Source of the DNA: JBBRLG01 sp038231495
Lineage (GTDB): Bacteria > Planctomycetota > Planctomycetia > Gemmatales > Gemmataceae
Direction: 5' to 3'
Assembly: GCA_038231495.1 (NCBI GenBank)
Contig: JBBRLG010000059.1
Span: 1 to 19,851, forward strand
DNA: 19,851 nucleotides
Part shown: piece after piece, positions 8,063-15,289 of the stretch
Numbering within the stretch: the stretch's first letter is position 1
Layout of the letters: each line of letters opens with the position of its first letter
Program-made: the position numbers and the translations under genes
Notes under the pieces: model-generated
The model's database searches: none
The model's input: the letters and a program-made list of their open reading frames with translations, nothing else
Told to the model about the DNA's origin: nothing

Positions 8063-8989
8063 ATGCGACGCTTTGCGATTGTTGTTGCCGTATTCGGGAC
8101 TTGCGCGACGATGCTACTTACCCTAGTGGCCGGTTGCAACAGCCGAAGTGCGGGCGACGCGCGCAGAGCGATTGGCGATCCGCCATCGGAAACGCAACCG
8201 TCGTTGCTGACCAAAGCGCCGGCACCCGTTGAGCTTTTAAGGAAACCGGCCGGCGACGAGGAGAAATGGGCCACGGTAAAGGGCAAGGTGATTTGGGCCG
8301 AGGACAAGGTTCCGCAACCGGTCGCGTTAAATCTTGGTCCAGCCGCCGCCGTTCCGCCTTGTGTGCCACCGGCCGGACTGTTTTCGGAAGAGTTCGTGAT
8401 CGACCCGAAAACCAAGGGCGTGAAGAATGTCGTCGTGTGGTTGGCGTCGGCAAACGTGCCGAAGAATAAAGGCGCGGCCTGGGCGCCAATTCCGATCCAT
8501 CCGGCCCTTGCCAAATCGGCGGTCCCGGTTGTTTTGCTGGATCAGCCGTGTTGCACGTTCGTTCCGCACGTCCTTGCAATGCGGGACGACCAGGTGTTGC
8601 GCTGCAAGAACAGCGCGGCGTTTGTCCACAATTTCAATTGCCAGGGTGCGAACACCTTCGGGTTCAACATGGCGTTGGCAGCCGGCGCGTTTCGGGATAC
8701 AGATGTCCCCGCGAATGCAAATCTCATTTCTGTCCAGTGCAACATCCACCCCTGGATGAAAGCATACGTCCGGGTGTTCGACCACCCTTATTTCGCTGTA
8801 ACCGGGGAAGACGGGTCCTTTGAAATCAAGAGCGCTCCCGCCGGCGACTATCGTATTCTGATTTGGCACGAAGGTATGGGGTGGGTTGCATTCGACAACC
8901 CGGAGAAGCGCAAAGAGGGCAAGCTCATCAAGATCAAGGGTGGGGAAACAAACGACCTGGGTGAGTTTAAGATGCTGAAAGAGGATTGA
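8063..8989 (+). CDS. Cupredoxin-like lipoprotein (308 aa), paralogue 3
   Basis: Third exported copper protein of the cluster. I chose ATG 8063, which follows GAGGTG (8052-8057) at five bases. The GTG at 8057 would overlap that site. The signal ends in VAGC with lipid-carrying C25. Candidate copper ligands are H189 (FVHNFNC) and C226, H229 and M232 in CNIHPWM. It is clearly closer to paralogue 1 than to paralogue 2: both share DPKTKGVKNV, IPIHPALAKS, LDQPCC, PHVLAMRDDQ and RILIWHEGMGWV. Unlike paralogue 1, the second His of the HNIH segment is replaced (HNFN), and an additional Cys follows. The N-terminal linker (about residues 26-65) is Pro/Ala-rich. Function as an electron carrier is inferred. 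Confidence 0.8.
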   Translation: MRRFAIVVAVFGTCATMLLTLVAGCNSRSAGDARRAIGDPPSETQPSLLTKAPAPVELLRKPAGDEEKWATVKGKVIWAEDKVPQPVALNLGPAAAVPPCVPPAGLFSEEFVIDPKTKGVKNVVVWLASANVPKNKGAAWAPIPIHPALAKSAVPVVLLDQPCCTFVPHVLAMRDDQVLRCKNSAAFVHNFNCQGANTFGFNMALAAGAFRDTDVPANANLISVQCNIHPWMKAYVRVFDHPYFAVTGEDGSFEIKSAPAGDYRILIWHEGMGWVAFDNPEKRKEGKLIKIKGGETNDLGEFKMLKED

Positions 8990-9005
8990 GACTTGCTAAC
9001 CCGCT

Positions 9006-9083
9006 GGCGAGCGTCGGGGCGTGAGCACGTCGTGGAACCTCCCAAGCAGCGTCCCACGTCGGGCTTACGCCCCGACGCTCGCC
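9006..9083. repeat. Large inverted repeat between converging genes (REP-like or two-way terminator)
   Basis: The arms 9006-9026 and 9063-9083 (GGCGAGCGTCGGGGCGT followed by GAGC or AAGC) pair at 20 of 21 positions around a 36-base loop. The loop also carries CGTGG and CCACG. It sits between the end of the cupredoxin gene (8989) and the end of pyrG (9097), which converge. No T-run follows on either side, so a repetitive extragenic palindrome is as likely as a terminator. Confidence 0.65.
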
Positions 9084-9096
9084 TTCTTAAAGGCTC

Positions 9097-10761
9097 TTAC
9101 GTCCCCGAGACGGACACATTTCCTGCCGCACGCGCCCGCACGTTTTCAACTTTTTTTTTGCCTTCACGCCTTTTGAGACTCGCCTCAATGAAGCCCCGGA
9201 AAAGCGGGTGCGCCTGCGTCGGCTTGGACTTGAATTCCGGGTGGCACTGCACGGCGACGAACCACGGGTGGTCGGGCAGTTCGATCATCTCCACCAGCTT
9301 ACCATCCGGACTGGTGCCGGAAAACGCCAGGCCGTTTGCCGTGAACTGTTGGCGGTACTGGTTGTTGAACTCGTAACGGTGCCGGTGCCGTTCGTTTATT
9401 AGTAGACTGCCGTACGCCTTATGGGCGCGGCTGCCTTCGGTCAGGGCACACGGGTAACTACCCAGGCGTTGCGTGCCGCCCTTGTCGGTAATGGCGAACT
9501 GGTCGTTCAGCAGACAAACCACCGGGTAGGGGCAGTCGCTCTTCATCTCGGTCGAGTTGGCCCCGGCCAGGCCGACGACATTGCGGGCAAACTCGATCAC
9601 GGCACACTGCAAACCCAGGCAAATGCCGAAGAATGGAATGTGCCGTTCCCGAGCATATCGAATCGCCTCGATCTTGCCGCCGATGCCGCGCTCGCCAAAG
9701 CCGCCGGGCACCAGAATGCCATCGACGCCGCTCAGCATGCGTTCGGCCCCTTCGCTTTCGACCTCCTCCGCCTCCACCTTGCGGAAGACCACGCGGCTTG
9801 CCAGCGCGATGCCGGCATGGTCGAGCGCCTCGTACACCGACTTGTAAGCGTCGTGGTACTTGATGTATTTGCCGACCACCGCGATCGTGATTTCATGGCT
9901 GGGGTTCAAGACGCGCTGGAGCATGTCCTTCCAATCGTTCATGTCCAGCGGCTTGGCCCGCAGGTTTAGCTTCTCGACGATTAGTTCGTCCAGCTTGTTT
10001 TCCACCAGGCTGATTGGAACTTCGTAGATGCTGAACGCCTTGTCGCGCTCCTCGATGACGGCCCGCGTCTCGACGTTGCAGAACATGGCGATCTTTTCGC
10101 CCATCTCTTTCGTCATCTCGCGCTCGGTCCGGCAAATCAGGATGTCCGGTTGGATGCCGATCTTGCGCAACTCACCCACGCTCGTCTGCGTCGGCTTGGT
10201 CTTGGCCTCGCCAGCTGCCTTCAGATAGGGGATCAGCGTCAGGTGGATGTAGAGGCAGTTACTCTTGCCCACGTCGAGCGCGAATTGGCGGATTGCTTCG
10301 AGGAACGGCAGTCCCTCAATGTCGCCGACGGTGCCGCCGAGTTCCGTGATGACCACATCCACGTCCTGGGCCGCGACCTTGCGCACCGCCGCCTTGATCT
10401 CGTCGGTGACGTGCGGGATGACCTGGACCGTGCGCCCCAGGTAATCGCCGCGGCGCTCCTTTTCGATGACGGAACGGTAAATTCTGCCGGTGGTGTAATT
10501 GCAGTCGCGGTTGAGTGGGGCCTGCGTGAAACGCTCGTAATGGCCGAGGTCGAGGTCAGTTTCCGCGCCGTCGTCCAGCACGTAGACCTCGCCGTGCTGA
10601 AACGGACTCATGGTACCGGGATCGACGTTGATGTAAGGGTCGAACTTTTGCAAGCGGACGGTCAGGCCGCGGTTTTCGAGGAGCATGCCGATCGCGGCCG
10701 ACGTGAGACCCTTGCCCAGGGAGCTGACCACGCCGCCGGTTACAAAAATGTGTTTGGCCAT
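9097..10761 (-). CDS. pyrG: CTP synthase (554 aa)
   Basis: Converts UTP to CTP with ATP and glutamine, in the cytoplasm. CTP is the substrate of the upstream kdsB product. The N-terminal synthase domain begins MAKHIFVTGGVVSSLGKG and contains GGTVGDIEGLPFLEA. The C-terminal class-I glutamine amidotransferase domain has GGFGERG, the nucleophile C381 in GICLGLQC and the His-Glu pair in CHPEF. Length is normal for the family. The start at 10761 is set by the conserved N terminus; a 40-residue in-frame extension upstream has no family counterpart. The ribosome binding site is weak (CAGGT). Near the 3' end the coding strand has nine A residues (9151-9159), encoding Lys-Lys-Lys, a possible slippage tract. 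kdsB lies 136 bp upstream on the same strand. Confidence 0.97.
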   Translation of the reverse strand: MAKHIFVTGGVVSSLGKGLTSAAIGMLLENRGLTVRLQKFDPYINVDPGTMSPFQHGEVYVLDDGAETDLDLGHYERFTQAPLNRDCNYTTGRIYRSVIEKERRGDYLGRTVQVIPHVTDEIKAAVRKVAAQDVDVVITELGGTVGDIEGLPFLEAIRQFALDVGKSNCLYIHLTLIPYLKAAGEAKTKPTQTSVGELRKIGIQPDILICRTEREMTKEMGEKIAMFCNVETRAVIEERDKAFSIYEVPISLVENKLDELIVEKLNLRAKPLDMNDWKDMLQRVLNPSHEITIAVVGKYIKYHDAYKSVYEALDHAGIALASRVVFRKVEAEEVESEGAERMLSGVDGILVPGGFGERGIGGKIEAIRYARERHIPFFGICLGLQCAVIEFARNVVGLAGANSTEMKSDCPYPVVCLLNDQFAITDKGGTQRLGSYPCALTEGSRAHKAYGSLLINERHRHRYEFNNQYRQQFTANGLAFSGTSPDGKLVEMIELPDHPWFVAVQCHPEFKSKPTQAHPLFRGFIEASLKRREGKKKVENVRARAAGNVSVSGT

Positions 10762-10802
10762 GAAACCTGATCCCGTGCCTGCTGGTCCGCGGAAGTGGCA
10801 GC

Positions 10803-10826
10803 AGCCTGCGGACGAATCCGCAGGCT
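10803..10826 (-). repeat. Perfect hairpin between kdsB and pyrG
   Basis: AGCCTGCGGA and TCCGCAGGCT form a perfect 10-bp stem with a 4-base loop (TTCG on the minus strand, CGAA on plus). It lies 41 bases before the pyrG start and has no T-run. It may be a short extragenic palindrome or may act on transcription between the two genes; the sequence alone does not decide. Confidence 0.6.
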
Positions 10827-10897
10827 CGATTGCAGCCCCGATTACTTTATCGCAAACCACCCGCGTGTACCAGTCTGGCACCGGTCGCGGCCCGGCT

Positions 10898-11659
10898 TCA
10901 GGCGGCTTTTCCAGACCGAGTTTGCCGGTAGAGCTTAACGAAATGCTCGTAATCTTCGTAGGTATCGACGCCCAGCCCTTTCTGCTCGACGGTGCCGACC
11001 TGGATGACTCCGCCCCGCGCCAGGATGCGCAATTGTTCCAATTTTTCCAGCTGCTCCAGCGGTGCCGGCGGCAGCTGCGCCAGTTCGAGGAGGAAGCGAC
11101 GGCGGTAGGCGTAGACGCCGAGGTGTTGCAAGAACTGCGGCGATCGTGCGGCCAGGTCCGGTTGCCCGTCGCGAACGTACGGGATCGGGCTGCGGCTGAA
11201 GTACAGCGCCCGGCCGTTCCAGTCGCAAACGACTTTGACGCAGTTGGGGTTCCGGTATTGTTCGAGGTTTTGGATCGGCACCGCCAGCGTTGCCACGTTC
11301 GCGCCGGGGTCGGTTTCTAAACGTTGGGCCAGCAAGTCAAGCGCGTTCGGATCGATGAGCGGTTCATCGCCTTGCACGTTGATTAGAACCTCGGCGTCGA
11401 GCATGGCCGCCACCTCGGCGACGCGGTCGGTACCGTTGGGATGGTCGCGCCGGGTCATGACGACGCGGCCGCCAAAGCTGTCCACGGCGGCGGCGATGCG
11501 CGTGTCGTCGGTGGCGACGAGGACGATGTCGGCGCAGCGGGCCTGGCAGGCGCGTTCGTAGACGTGCTGGACCAGATATTTGCCGGTCTGCCGGAGGAGC
11601 GGCTTGCCCGGAAGCCGGGTCGAGGCATAACGGGCGGGAATGACGATGGCGGTTTTCAT
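10898..11659 (-). CDS. kdsB: 3-deoxy-manno-octulosonate cytidylyltransferase (CMP-KDO synthetase, 253 aa)
   Basis: Activates KDO with CTP to CMP-KDO for LPS inner-core synthesis, in the cytoplasm. The N terminus carries the nucleotide-binding signature IPARYASTRLPGKPL (residues 7-21). NVQGDEPLI (94-102) holds the metal-binding Asp. Further conserved segments are YFSRSPIPYVRD, the LGVYAYRR strand and LEQLR near the C terminus. Length is normal. An excellent AAGGAGGT (minus strand, 11664-11671) precedes ATG 11659. Followed by pyrG on the same strand, it likely forms a two-gene unit in which pyrG supplies its substrate CTP. It implies that this organism makes KDO, although no other KDO gene is in the window. 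Confidence 0.95.
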   Translation of the reverse strand: MKTAIVIPARYASTRLPGKPLLRQTGKYLVQHVYERACQARCADIVLVATDDTRIAAAVDSFGGRVVMTRRDHPNGTDRVAEVAAMLDAEVLINVQGDEPLIDPNALDLLAQRLETDPGANVATLAVPIQNLEQYRNPNCVKVVCDWNGRALYFSRSPIPYVRDGQPDLAARSPQFLQHLGVYAYRRRFLLELAQLPPAPLEQLEKLEQLRILARGGVIQVGTVEQKGLGVDTYEDYEHFVKLYRQTRSGKAA

Positions 11660-11663
11660 GGAG

Positions 11664-11671
11664 ACCTCCTT
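11664..11671 (-). promoter_or_regulatory. Consensus ribosome binding site of kdsB
   Basis: On the minus strand this reads AAGGAGGT, four bases before the ATG at 11659. It is the strongest such site in the window. Confidence 0.85.
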
Positions 11672-11679
11672 GTCTGCTG

Positions 11680-11692
11680 AACCGCTGCGGTT
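11680..11692. promoter_or_regulatory. Short palindrome between divergent kdsB and the YfhO-type gene
   Basis: AACCGC-T-GCGGTT is a perfect 6-bp inverted repeat around one base, and a half-copy (AACCGC) recurs at about 11716. It lies just upstream of the kdsB ribosome binding site. It could be an operator, or chance in GC-rich DNA. No clear -35/-10 promoter was recognised in this gap. Confidence 0.25.
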
Positions 11693-11895
11693 TGCTGGTT
11701 TGAGGTAAGATTAGAACCGCTCGGGCCGTTTCTGACAAGGGCGGTCCGCGCTCAGCTGGCGGCGCGATGGTCAAAATCTATCAGCATGGCCCTCTGCGAG
11801 GCCGAATACGCGGCCAAGTTTTTCACCCCAGACGCGCAAGCAAAGGCTATCCTTTCACCATCGTGATTCGGCTGTCACCGTCCGGGTACGCTCCC

Positions 11896-14322
11896 ATGCC
11901 GCAACGTTTGCGTTCGCCGCTGCTGATCCTCGTTCTCGGCTTGTTCTACTTTTACGATCTCGTATTGCACCCGACAGCCGTTCTCTATTCGGACCACTCC
12001 GATTTAATCGCCGCTCACATCCCGGACAAGACGTTTTTGGTGCGCTCGTTTCAGGAAACGGGCGAACTACCCCTGTGGTGTCCTTACCGTTTCGCCGGCT
12101 CGCCGTTCATCCACGACATTCAGCTCGCGGCGTTTTATCCGCCGCATTACATGCTTTACCTGGTGCCGCCGGAGTCGGTGGGGACCGCGCTCAGCTGGCT
12201 CATCGTCTCCCACGTGATCCTTGCCGGCTGGCTGATGTACGCCTACGCCGGCACTCAAGGGTTGAGCGAACCCGCCCGGCTCGTCGCAGCGGTCGGCTAT
12301 ATGTTTGCGGGTCGGTGGCTCTTGCACCTGCTCGGCGGCGGCCACTACGTTGTAATCGGAATGGCCTGGCTGCCGTTGCTGCTCCAACTCTACGAAACGG
12401 CCCTGCGAAAGCGCAGTTTACCGACAGTGGTAGTGGCAGGCTGCGTACTCGCGTTGATGATCCTCGGCACGCAGCCGCAATGGACCTTTTATTCCGGCCT
12501 ATTTGTCGGCCCTTGGGCGTTGCGGACGGCCTGGGAAGCCTCGGTTAACCACGTGCCGGCAGCTACCCTCCGAAGGCAGTTGCTCCACGCCGCGGGACTT
12601 TGGCTGGGTGCTGGGACGTGGATTATCAGCGTCGGCGTGTGTCTTGCGGTCGTGCAACTCTTTCCGACGTTGGAAGCGGCAGGGTTGTCCACGCGCGGCG
12701 GCGGCGTCGAGAAAACGGAAGTCCTCGGCGGCGGCCTGCGCACCCTCTTGTTCCTGGTCGGCCCGGCCCTATCCGCGGACCCGCCGAACCTCGCCTGGGA
12801 GGATCGCGGCGGCCTGTCGCTATTGTGGCTAACCGCCGCGGTTATCGCGGGAACCAGCCTGAAAGGGCGCGTCCGCTTCCTAGGATTGATAACCTTGGGC
12901 CTGGCGGCATTCGCCGTCGGCGGAGCCTACCTCGTTCAGGGCTTGCCGGGCTTCCAACTTTTCCGCTCGCCCAACCGCATGTTTGTGGTCCTCGGTTTCC
13001 CCGTCGCGTTACTCGCCGGCCATGCGACCGATGCCCTGTTCGCGGCCAACGCAGGCGACCTATTCCGCCGTAGCCGGGCCGTCCTCCTCCGCGTGCTGAT
13101 CGCCGTCGCAATCCTGGCGGGGGGGTTCTCCCTGCGCATGGTGTGGCAAGGGGACGTACCCCGCTTTCACGTTTACTGGCTTTCATTGCTGGTTACGGTG
13201 CCCGTCTTGCTTGCCCTGCTTAACCGCTCGCATCCGTGGCTCGTTCGCAACGGGGTCGTGCTCTGGATGCTGCTGCTGCTGGTCGATTCCTGGGCGTTAA
13301 CCTTACCCCTCGTTGAAACCCGACCGCAAGCGGACCTTTTCCCGCCGTCGGCAAGCGTCGATAGACTGGCGGCCCTGTGTCCGCCCGGCACGGGGCGGGT
13401 CCTGGATCGCGACGGACTGTTCAACCCAGGCTGCTCGCCCTTAGGCTTCGGCTCCCCGATGACGGAATTGCGGCAAATCGAAGGGTTGCGGGGCTACACG
13501 CCGCTCGACAACCGGCGTTACAAGGAATACCTGCAATTCATCGCCGGCAAGGACGAACGATTAACCGCGTTCAGCAATCCGCTGGCATTTCCTGTTATCA
13601 ACGACTTTCCAATCGTCCACAAGCGGTTGCTTGATTTGCTGGGCGTACGCTATCTCTTAACCCCAGGCGCAACCCCGGCTGCCGCCGCTGCCCTTGGCGG
13701 CCCGGCCGTCGTCGGTTCTTTCCCCGCGGAACGGGACGGGTGGGAATGGGCCTTTGACGATCCGAATCCGGTAGTTTACGACATGGACCGGGGCGGCGTG
13801 CGTTCGCTACCACCCTACTCCGTTTATCGCAATCAAACCGCTTTGCCTCGGGCCTTCGTGGTGTACAGTGCAGCACCCTTGTCGGAACCGAAAGATGTCC
13901 TTGCGCAGCTATCAACCACGGATTTTAGGCAAGTGGTGCTCCTCGAAAACGCGGACGGGTTAGCCTTGAATCAAGACCCAGGCGCTGGGCCGCGCGCGGC
14001 CACGGTGACGCGGTACGAGCCGAACCGGGTCACGGTTGAAGTGGGGGACGGGCCAAGCGGCTGGTTGGTCCTCGCGGACCCGTGGTATCCCGGTTGGGTG
14101 GCTCGTTTCGACGGGGCGGCGGAGACTCAACCTCTGTATCGCGCGGATTACCTCTTCCGCGCTGTGCGCGTGCCCGAAGGCAGTCATAGCGTCGAATTCC
14201 GTTTTGAACCGCGTTCTTACCACATAGGCTGCGTATACAGCTTGACGATGGTGGTGCTGAGCTTGGCCCTTCTCGGTTGTTGGGGCTTCAACGCAATTTT
14301 TAGGAGGCGGGCGCGGCGATAA
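11896..14322 (+). CDS. YfhO-type polytopic membrane protein, probably envelope glycosylation (808 aa)
   Basis: Large integral membrane protein of the bacterial YfhO family, whose members are linked to sugar transfer onto cell-envelope polymers. I chose ATG 11896 because the first membrane helix (LLILVLGLFYFYDLVL) starts at once. The in-frame ATG 11767 would add 43 mostly polar residues; neither start has a good ribosome binding site. The N-terminal part shows the pattern DHSDLIAAHIPDKTFL...LPLWCPYRFAGSPFIHDIQ...FYPPHYMLYL, typical of this group, with about ten or more membrane helices to residue 480. A soluble periplasmic C-terminal domain follows, ending in LADPWYPGWVARFDG and YRADYLFRAVRVPEGSHSVEFRF, then a last helix. 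The substrate is unknown. Confidence 0.75.
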   Translation: MPQRLRSPLLILVLGLFYFYDLVLHPTAVLYSDHSDLIAAHIPDKTFLVRSFQETGELPLWCPYRFAGSPFIHDIQLAAFYPPHYMLYLVPPESVGTALSWLIVSHVILAGWLMYAYAGTQGLSEPARLVAAVGYMFAGRWLLHLLGGGHYVVIGMAWLPLLLQLYETALRKRSLPTVVVAGCVLALMILGTQPQWTFYSGLFVGPWALRTAWEASVNHVPAATLRRQLLHAAGLWLGAGTWIISVGVCLAVVQLFPTLEAAGLSTRGGGVEKTEVLGGGLRTLLFLVGPALSADPPNLAWEDRGGLSLLWLTAAVIAGTSLKGRVRFLGLITLGLAAFAVGGAYLVQGLPGFQLFRSPNRMFVVLGFPVALLAGHATDALFAANAGDLFRRSRAVLLRVLIAVAILAGGFSLRMVWQGDVPRFHVYWLSLLVTVPVLLALLNRSHPWLVRNGVVLWMLLLLVDSWALTLPLVETRPQADLFPPSASVDRLAALCPPGTGRVLDRDGLFNPGCSPLGFGSPMTELRQIEGLRGYTPLDNRRYKEYLQFIAGKDERLTAFSNPLAFPVINDFPIVHKRLLDLLGVRYLLTPGATPAAAAALGGPAVVGSFPAERDGWEWAFDDPNPVVYDMDRGGVRSLPPYSVYRNQTALPRAFVVYSAAPLSEPKDVLAQLSTTDFRQVVLLENADGLALNQDPGAGPRAATVTRYEPNRVTVEVGDGPSGWLVLADPWYPGWVARFDGAAETQPLYRADYLFRAVRVPEGSHSVEFRFEPRSYHIGCVYSLTMVVLSLALLGCWGFNAIFRRRARR

Positions 14323-14368
14323 AAAAATGAGAGCGTGGCCAAGGTATCGTACCTTCAGCCACGCTCTC
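14323..14368 (-). terminator. Intrinsic terminator, best read on the minus strand
   Basis: GAGAGCGTGGC (14329-14339) pairs perfectly with GCCACGCTCTC (14358-14368). The stem continues inward with AAGGTA/TACCTT around a TCG loop, leaving only a C opposite CA unpaired. On the minus strand the hairpin is followed by ATTTTTTTA (complement of 14320-14328), a classic T-tract. On the plus strand it is followed by GGGGACACGG, without T. It would end minus-strand transcripts, such as that of the regulator gene, right at the 3' edge of the YfhO-type gene. Confidence 0.75.
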
Positions 14369-14506
14369 GGGGACACGGGGTCGCACGCAGGATTCGGTGT
14401 CTTGTTCGCAAGTCGCCGCAGCCACTTGCAGGTTGCGAATTCTAATGCAACGGCTGTGCCAACGGATTTTTCGCCTGGCTTTCCGTTGGTTGAAGGTGCC
14501 ATCATC

Positions 14507-14638
14507 ATGGAGAAACGACCTAAAGTCCATGCCCGATCCGCAATACGATCCGGGGTGCGCGTAAAGGCATGTGGAAACGTCGCTTCACGCGGCAGTGGAA
14601 ACCGTCCGTTCCTGAACAAGGTTCGTTCGTGCCGTTAA
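14507..14638 (+). CDS. Doubtful small basic ORF (43 aa)
   Basis: ATG 14507 follows an AAGGTG at nine bases and opens a 43-residue, strongly basic frame (MEKRPKVHARSAIRSGVRVK at the N terminus). No family is recognised. It is very short and could be chance in GC-rich DNA. It is listed because it fills most of an otherwise empty gap and has a possible ribosome binding site. Confidence 0.2.
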   Translation: MEKRPKVHARSAIRSGVRVKACGNVASRGSGNRPFLNKVRSCR

Positions 14639-14672
14639 GAAAGCTTTACAGCACGGACGGCCGGAGCGCGCG

Positions 14673-15053
14673 TTAGCCGGGAAGGATTTGATCGAGTTGG
14701 GCTTTCAACTGCTGGTGGGTTTTGGTCCGGCCCTTGGCCAGAAGGCGTGCGTCGCCGAAAGTCAGGTGCGGGTCCGGGAAGGGTAGACGGGCCAGGGCCA
14801 TTTCGACCTTTTCGGAGAGCATATAGCAACCATCGTTCAGGGCGACGGGGACGCCGGCCTTCCGCAACAGGTCGAGGTCGCGGTAGAAGCCGCGAACGTC
14901 CACGCTCAAGCGCCGGGCCAGGCTGTCGCGGTTTTGTGCGGCACTGCCAAGCAACTGCACCAGGCGGTAGAGCCGTACGAAACGGTCGGCGGTCACCGCG
15001 GGCCGGTCCGTACCCGGCGCGGGGTCGGTCCGGGGTTGACGTTTTTTTCCCAT
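14673..15053 (-). CDS. Small helix-turn-helix DNA-binding protein (126 aa)
   Basis: Probable transcription factor. Residues about 24-80 (FVRLYRLVQLLGSAAQNRDSLARRLSVDVRGFYRDLDLLRKAGVPV, in part) resemble the N-terminal winged-helix domain of DeoR/WYL-type regulators: a first helix, a DSLARRLSVDVRGFYRDL recognition region, then a wing ending in CYMLSEK. The WYL or sugar-binding domain that usually follows is absent. Only about 45 residues remain, so this is a stand-alone DNA-binding domain. The first 20 residues are basic and Pro-rich. GGGAGG (minus strand, 15059-15064) sits five bases before ATG 15053. It is divergent from the deacetylase gene across 236 bp, a common layout for a regulator and its target. 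That link is inference. Confidence 0.65.
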   Translation of the reverse strand: MGKKRQPRTDPAPGTDRPAVTADRFVRLYRLVQLLGSAAQNRDSLARRLSVDVRGFYRDLDLLRKAGVPVALNDGCYMLSEKVEMALARLPFPDPHLTFGDARLLAKGRTKTHQQLKAQLDQILPG

Positions 15054-15163
15054 CGCTGCCTCCCAGTCGTCAACACGCCTGGAATCCGTTCCCGCGAAGG
15101 GGCGTTCGAGGTCTCACCATCCGTTATACGGTTCTGTTCGATTGCCAGCGCTGCCACCTCGTT

Positions 15164-15179
15164 TCGGTAACAATACCGA
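15164..15179. promoter_or_regulatory. Candidate operator palindrome in the divergent gap
   Basis: TCGGTA-ACAA-TACCGA is a perfect 6-bp inverted repeat with a 4-base spacer, midway between the divergent regulator (start 15053) and deacetylase (start 15290) genes. Its position suits an operator. It is short enough to be chance. Confidence 0.3.
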
Positions 15180-15289
15180 TTCTGAAATAGTAGAAGGCGC
15201 GACGCCGATTGCAAGTTTAGTCCCGAACGCCGGCAATTCATAAACTGCCCCCAACGATTCTGAACCCTTGTGGACGGAGGAGGCAGGCC

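Larger units (their letters stand above)
14323..14672. other. Intergenic region with a terminator hairpin and one doubtful small reading frame
   Basis: This 350-bp gap lies between the YfhO-type gene and the end of the minus-strand regulator gene. It contains a strong hairpin at 14329-14368 and a possible 43-codon frame at 14507-14638. I recognise no structured RNA or transfer RNA in it. Confidence 0.6.

Noticed and set aside
9151..9159. Run of nine A on the pyrG coding strand as a programmed frameshift site
   Set aside because: It encodes a Lys run near the C terminus after all the catalytic motifs, and nothing indicates that a shifted product would be useful.
10150..10770. Plus-strand frame opposite the pyrG N-terminal region
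   Set aside because: The minus strand encodes an unmistakable CTP synthase; the opposite frame shows no family pattern.
10762..10881. N-terminal extension of CTP synthase
   Set aside because: The extra 40 residues overlap the intergenic hairpin and precede the conserved family N terminus MAKHIFVTGG.
11767..11895. Upstream ATG start for the YfhO-type protein
   Set aside because: It adds 43 mainly polar, basic residues ahead of the first membrane helix and has no ribosome binding site. The start at 11896 is preferred, although its own site is also weak.
14747..15190. Plus-strand frame across the regulator gene
   Set aside because: Extremely Arg/Gly-rich, typical of a GC-driven shadow; the minus-strand frame has a helix-turn-helix pattern and a GGGAGG site.
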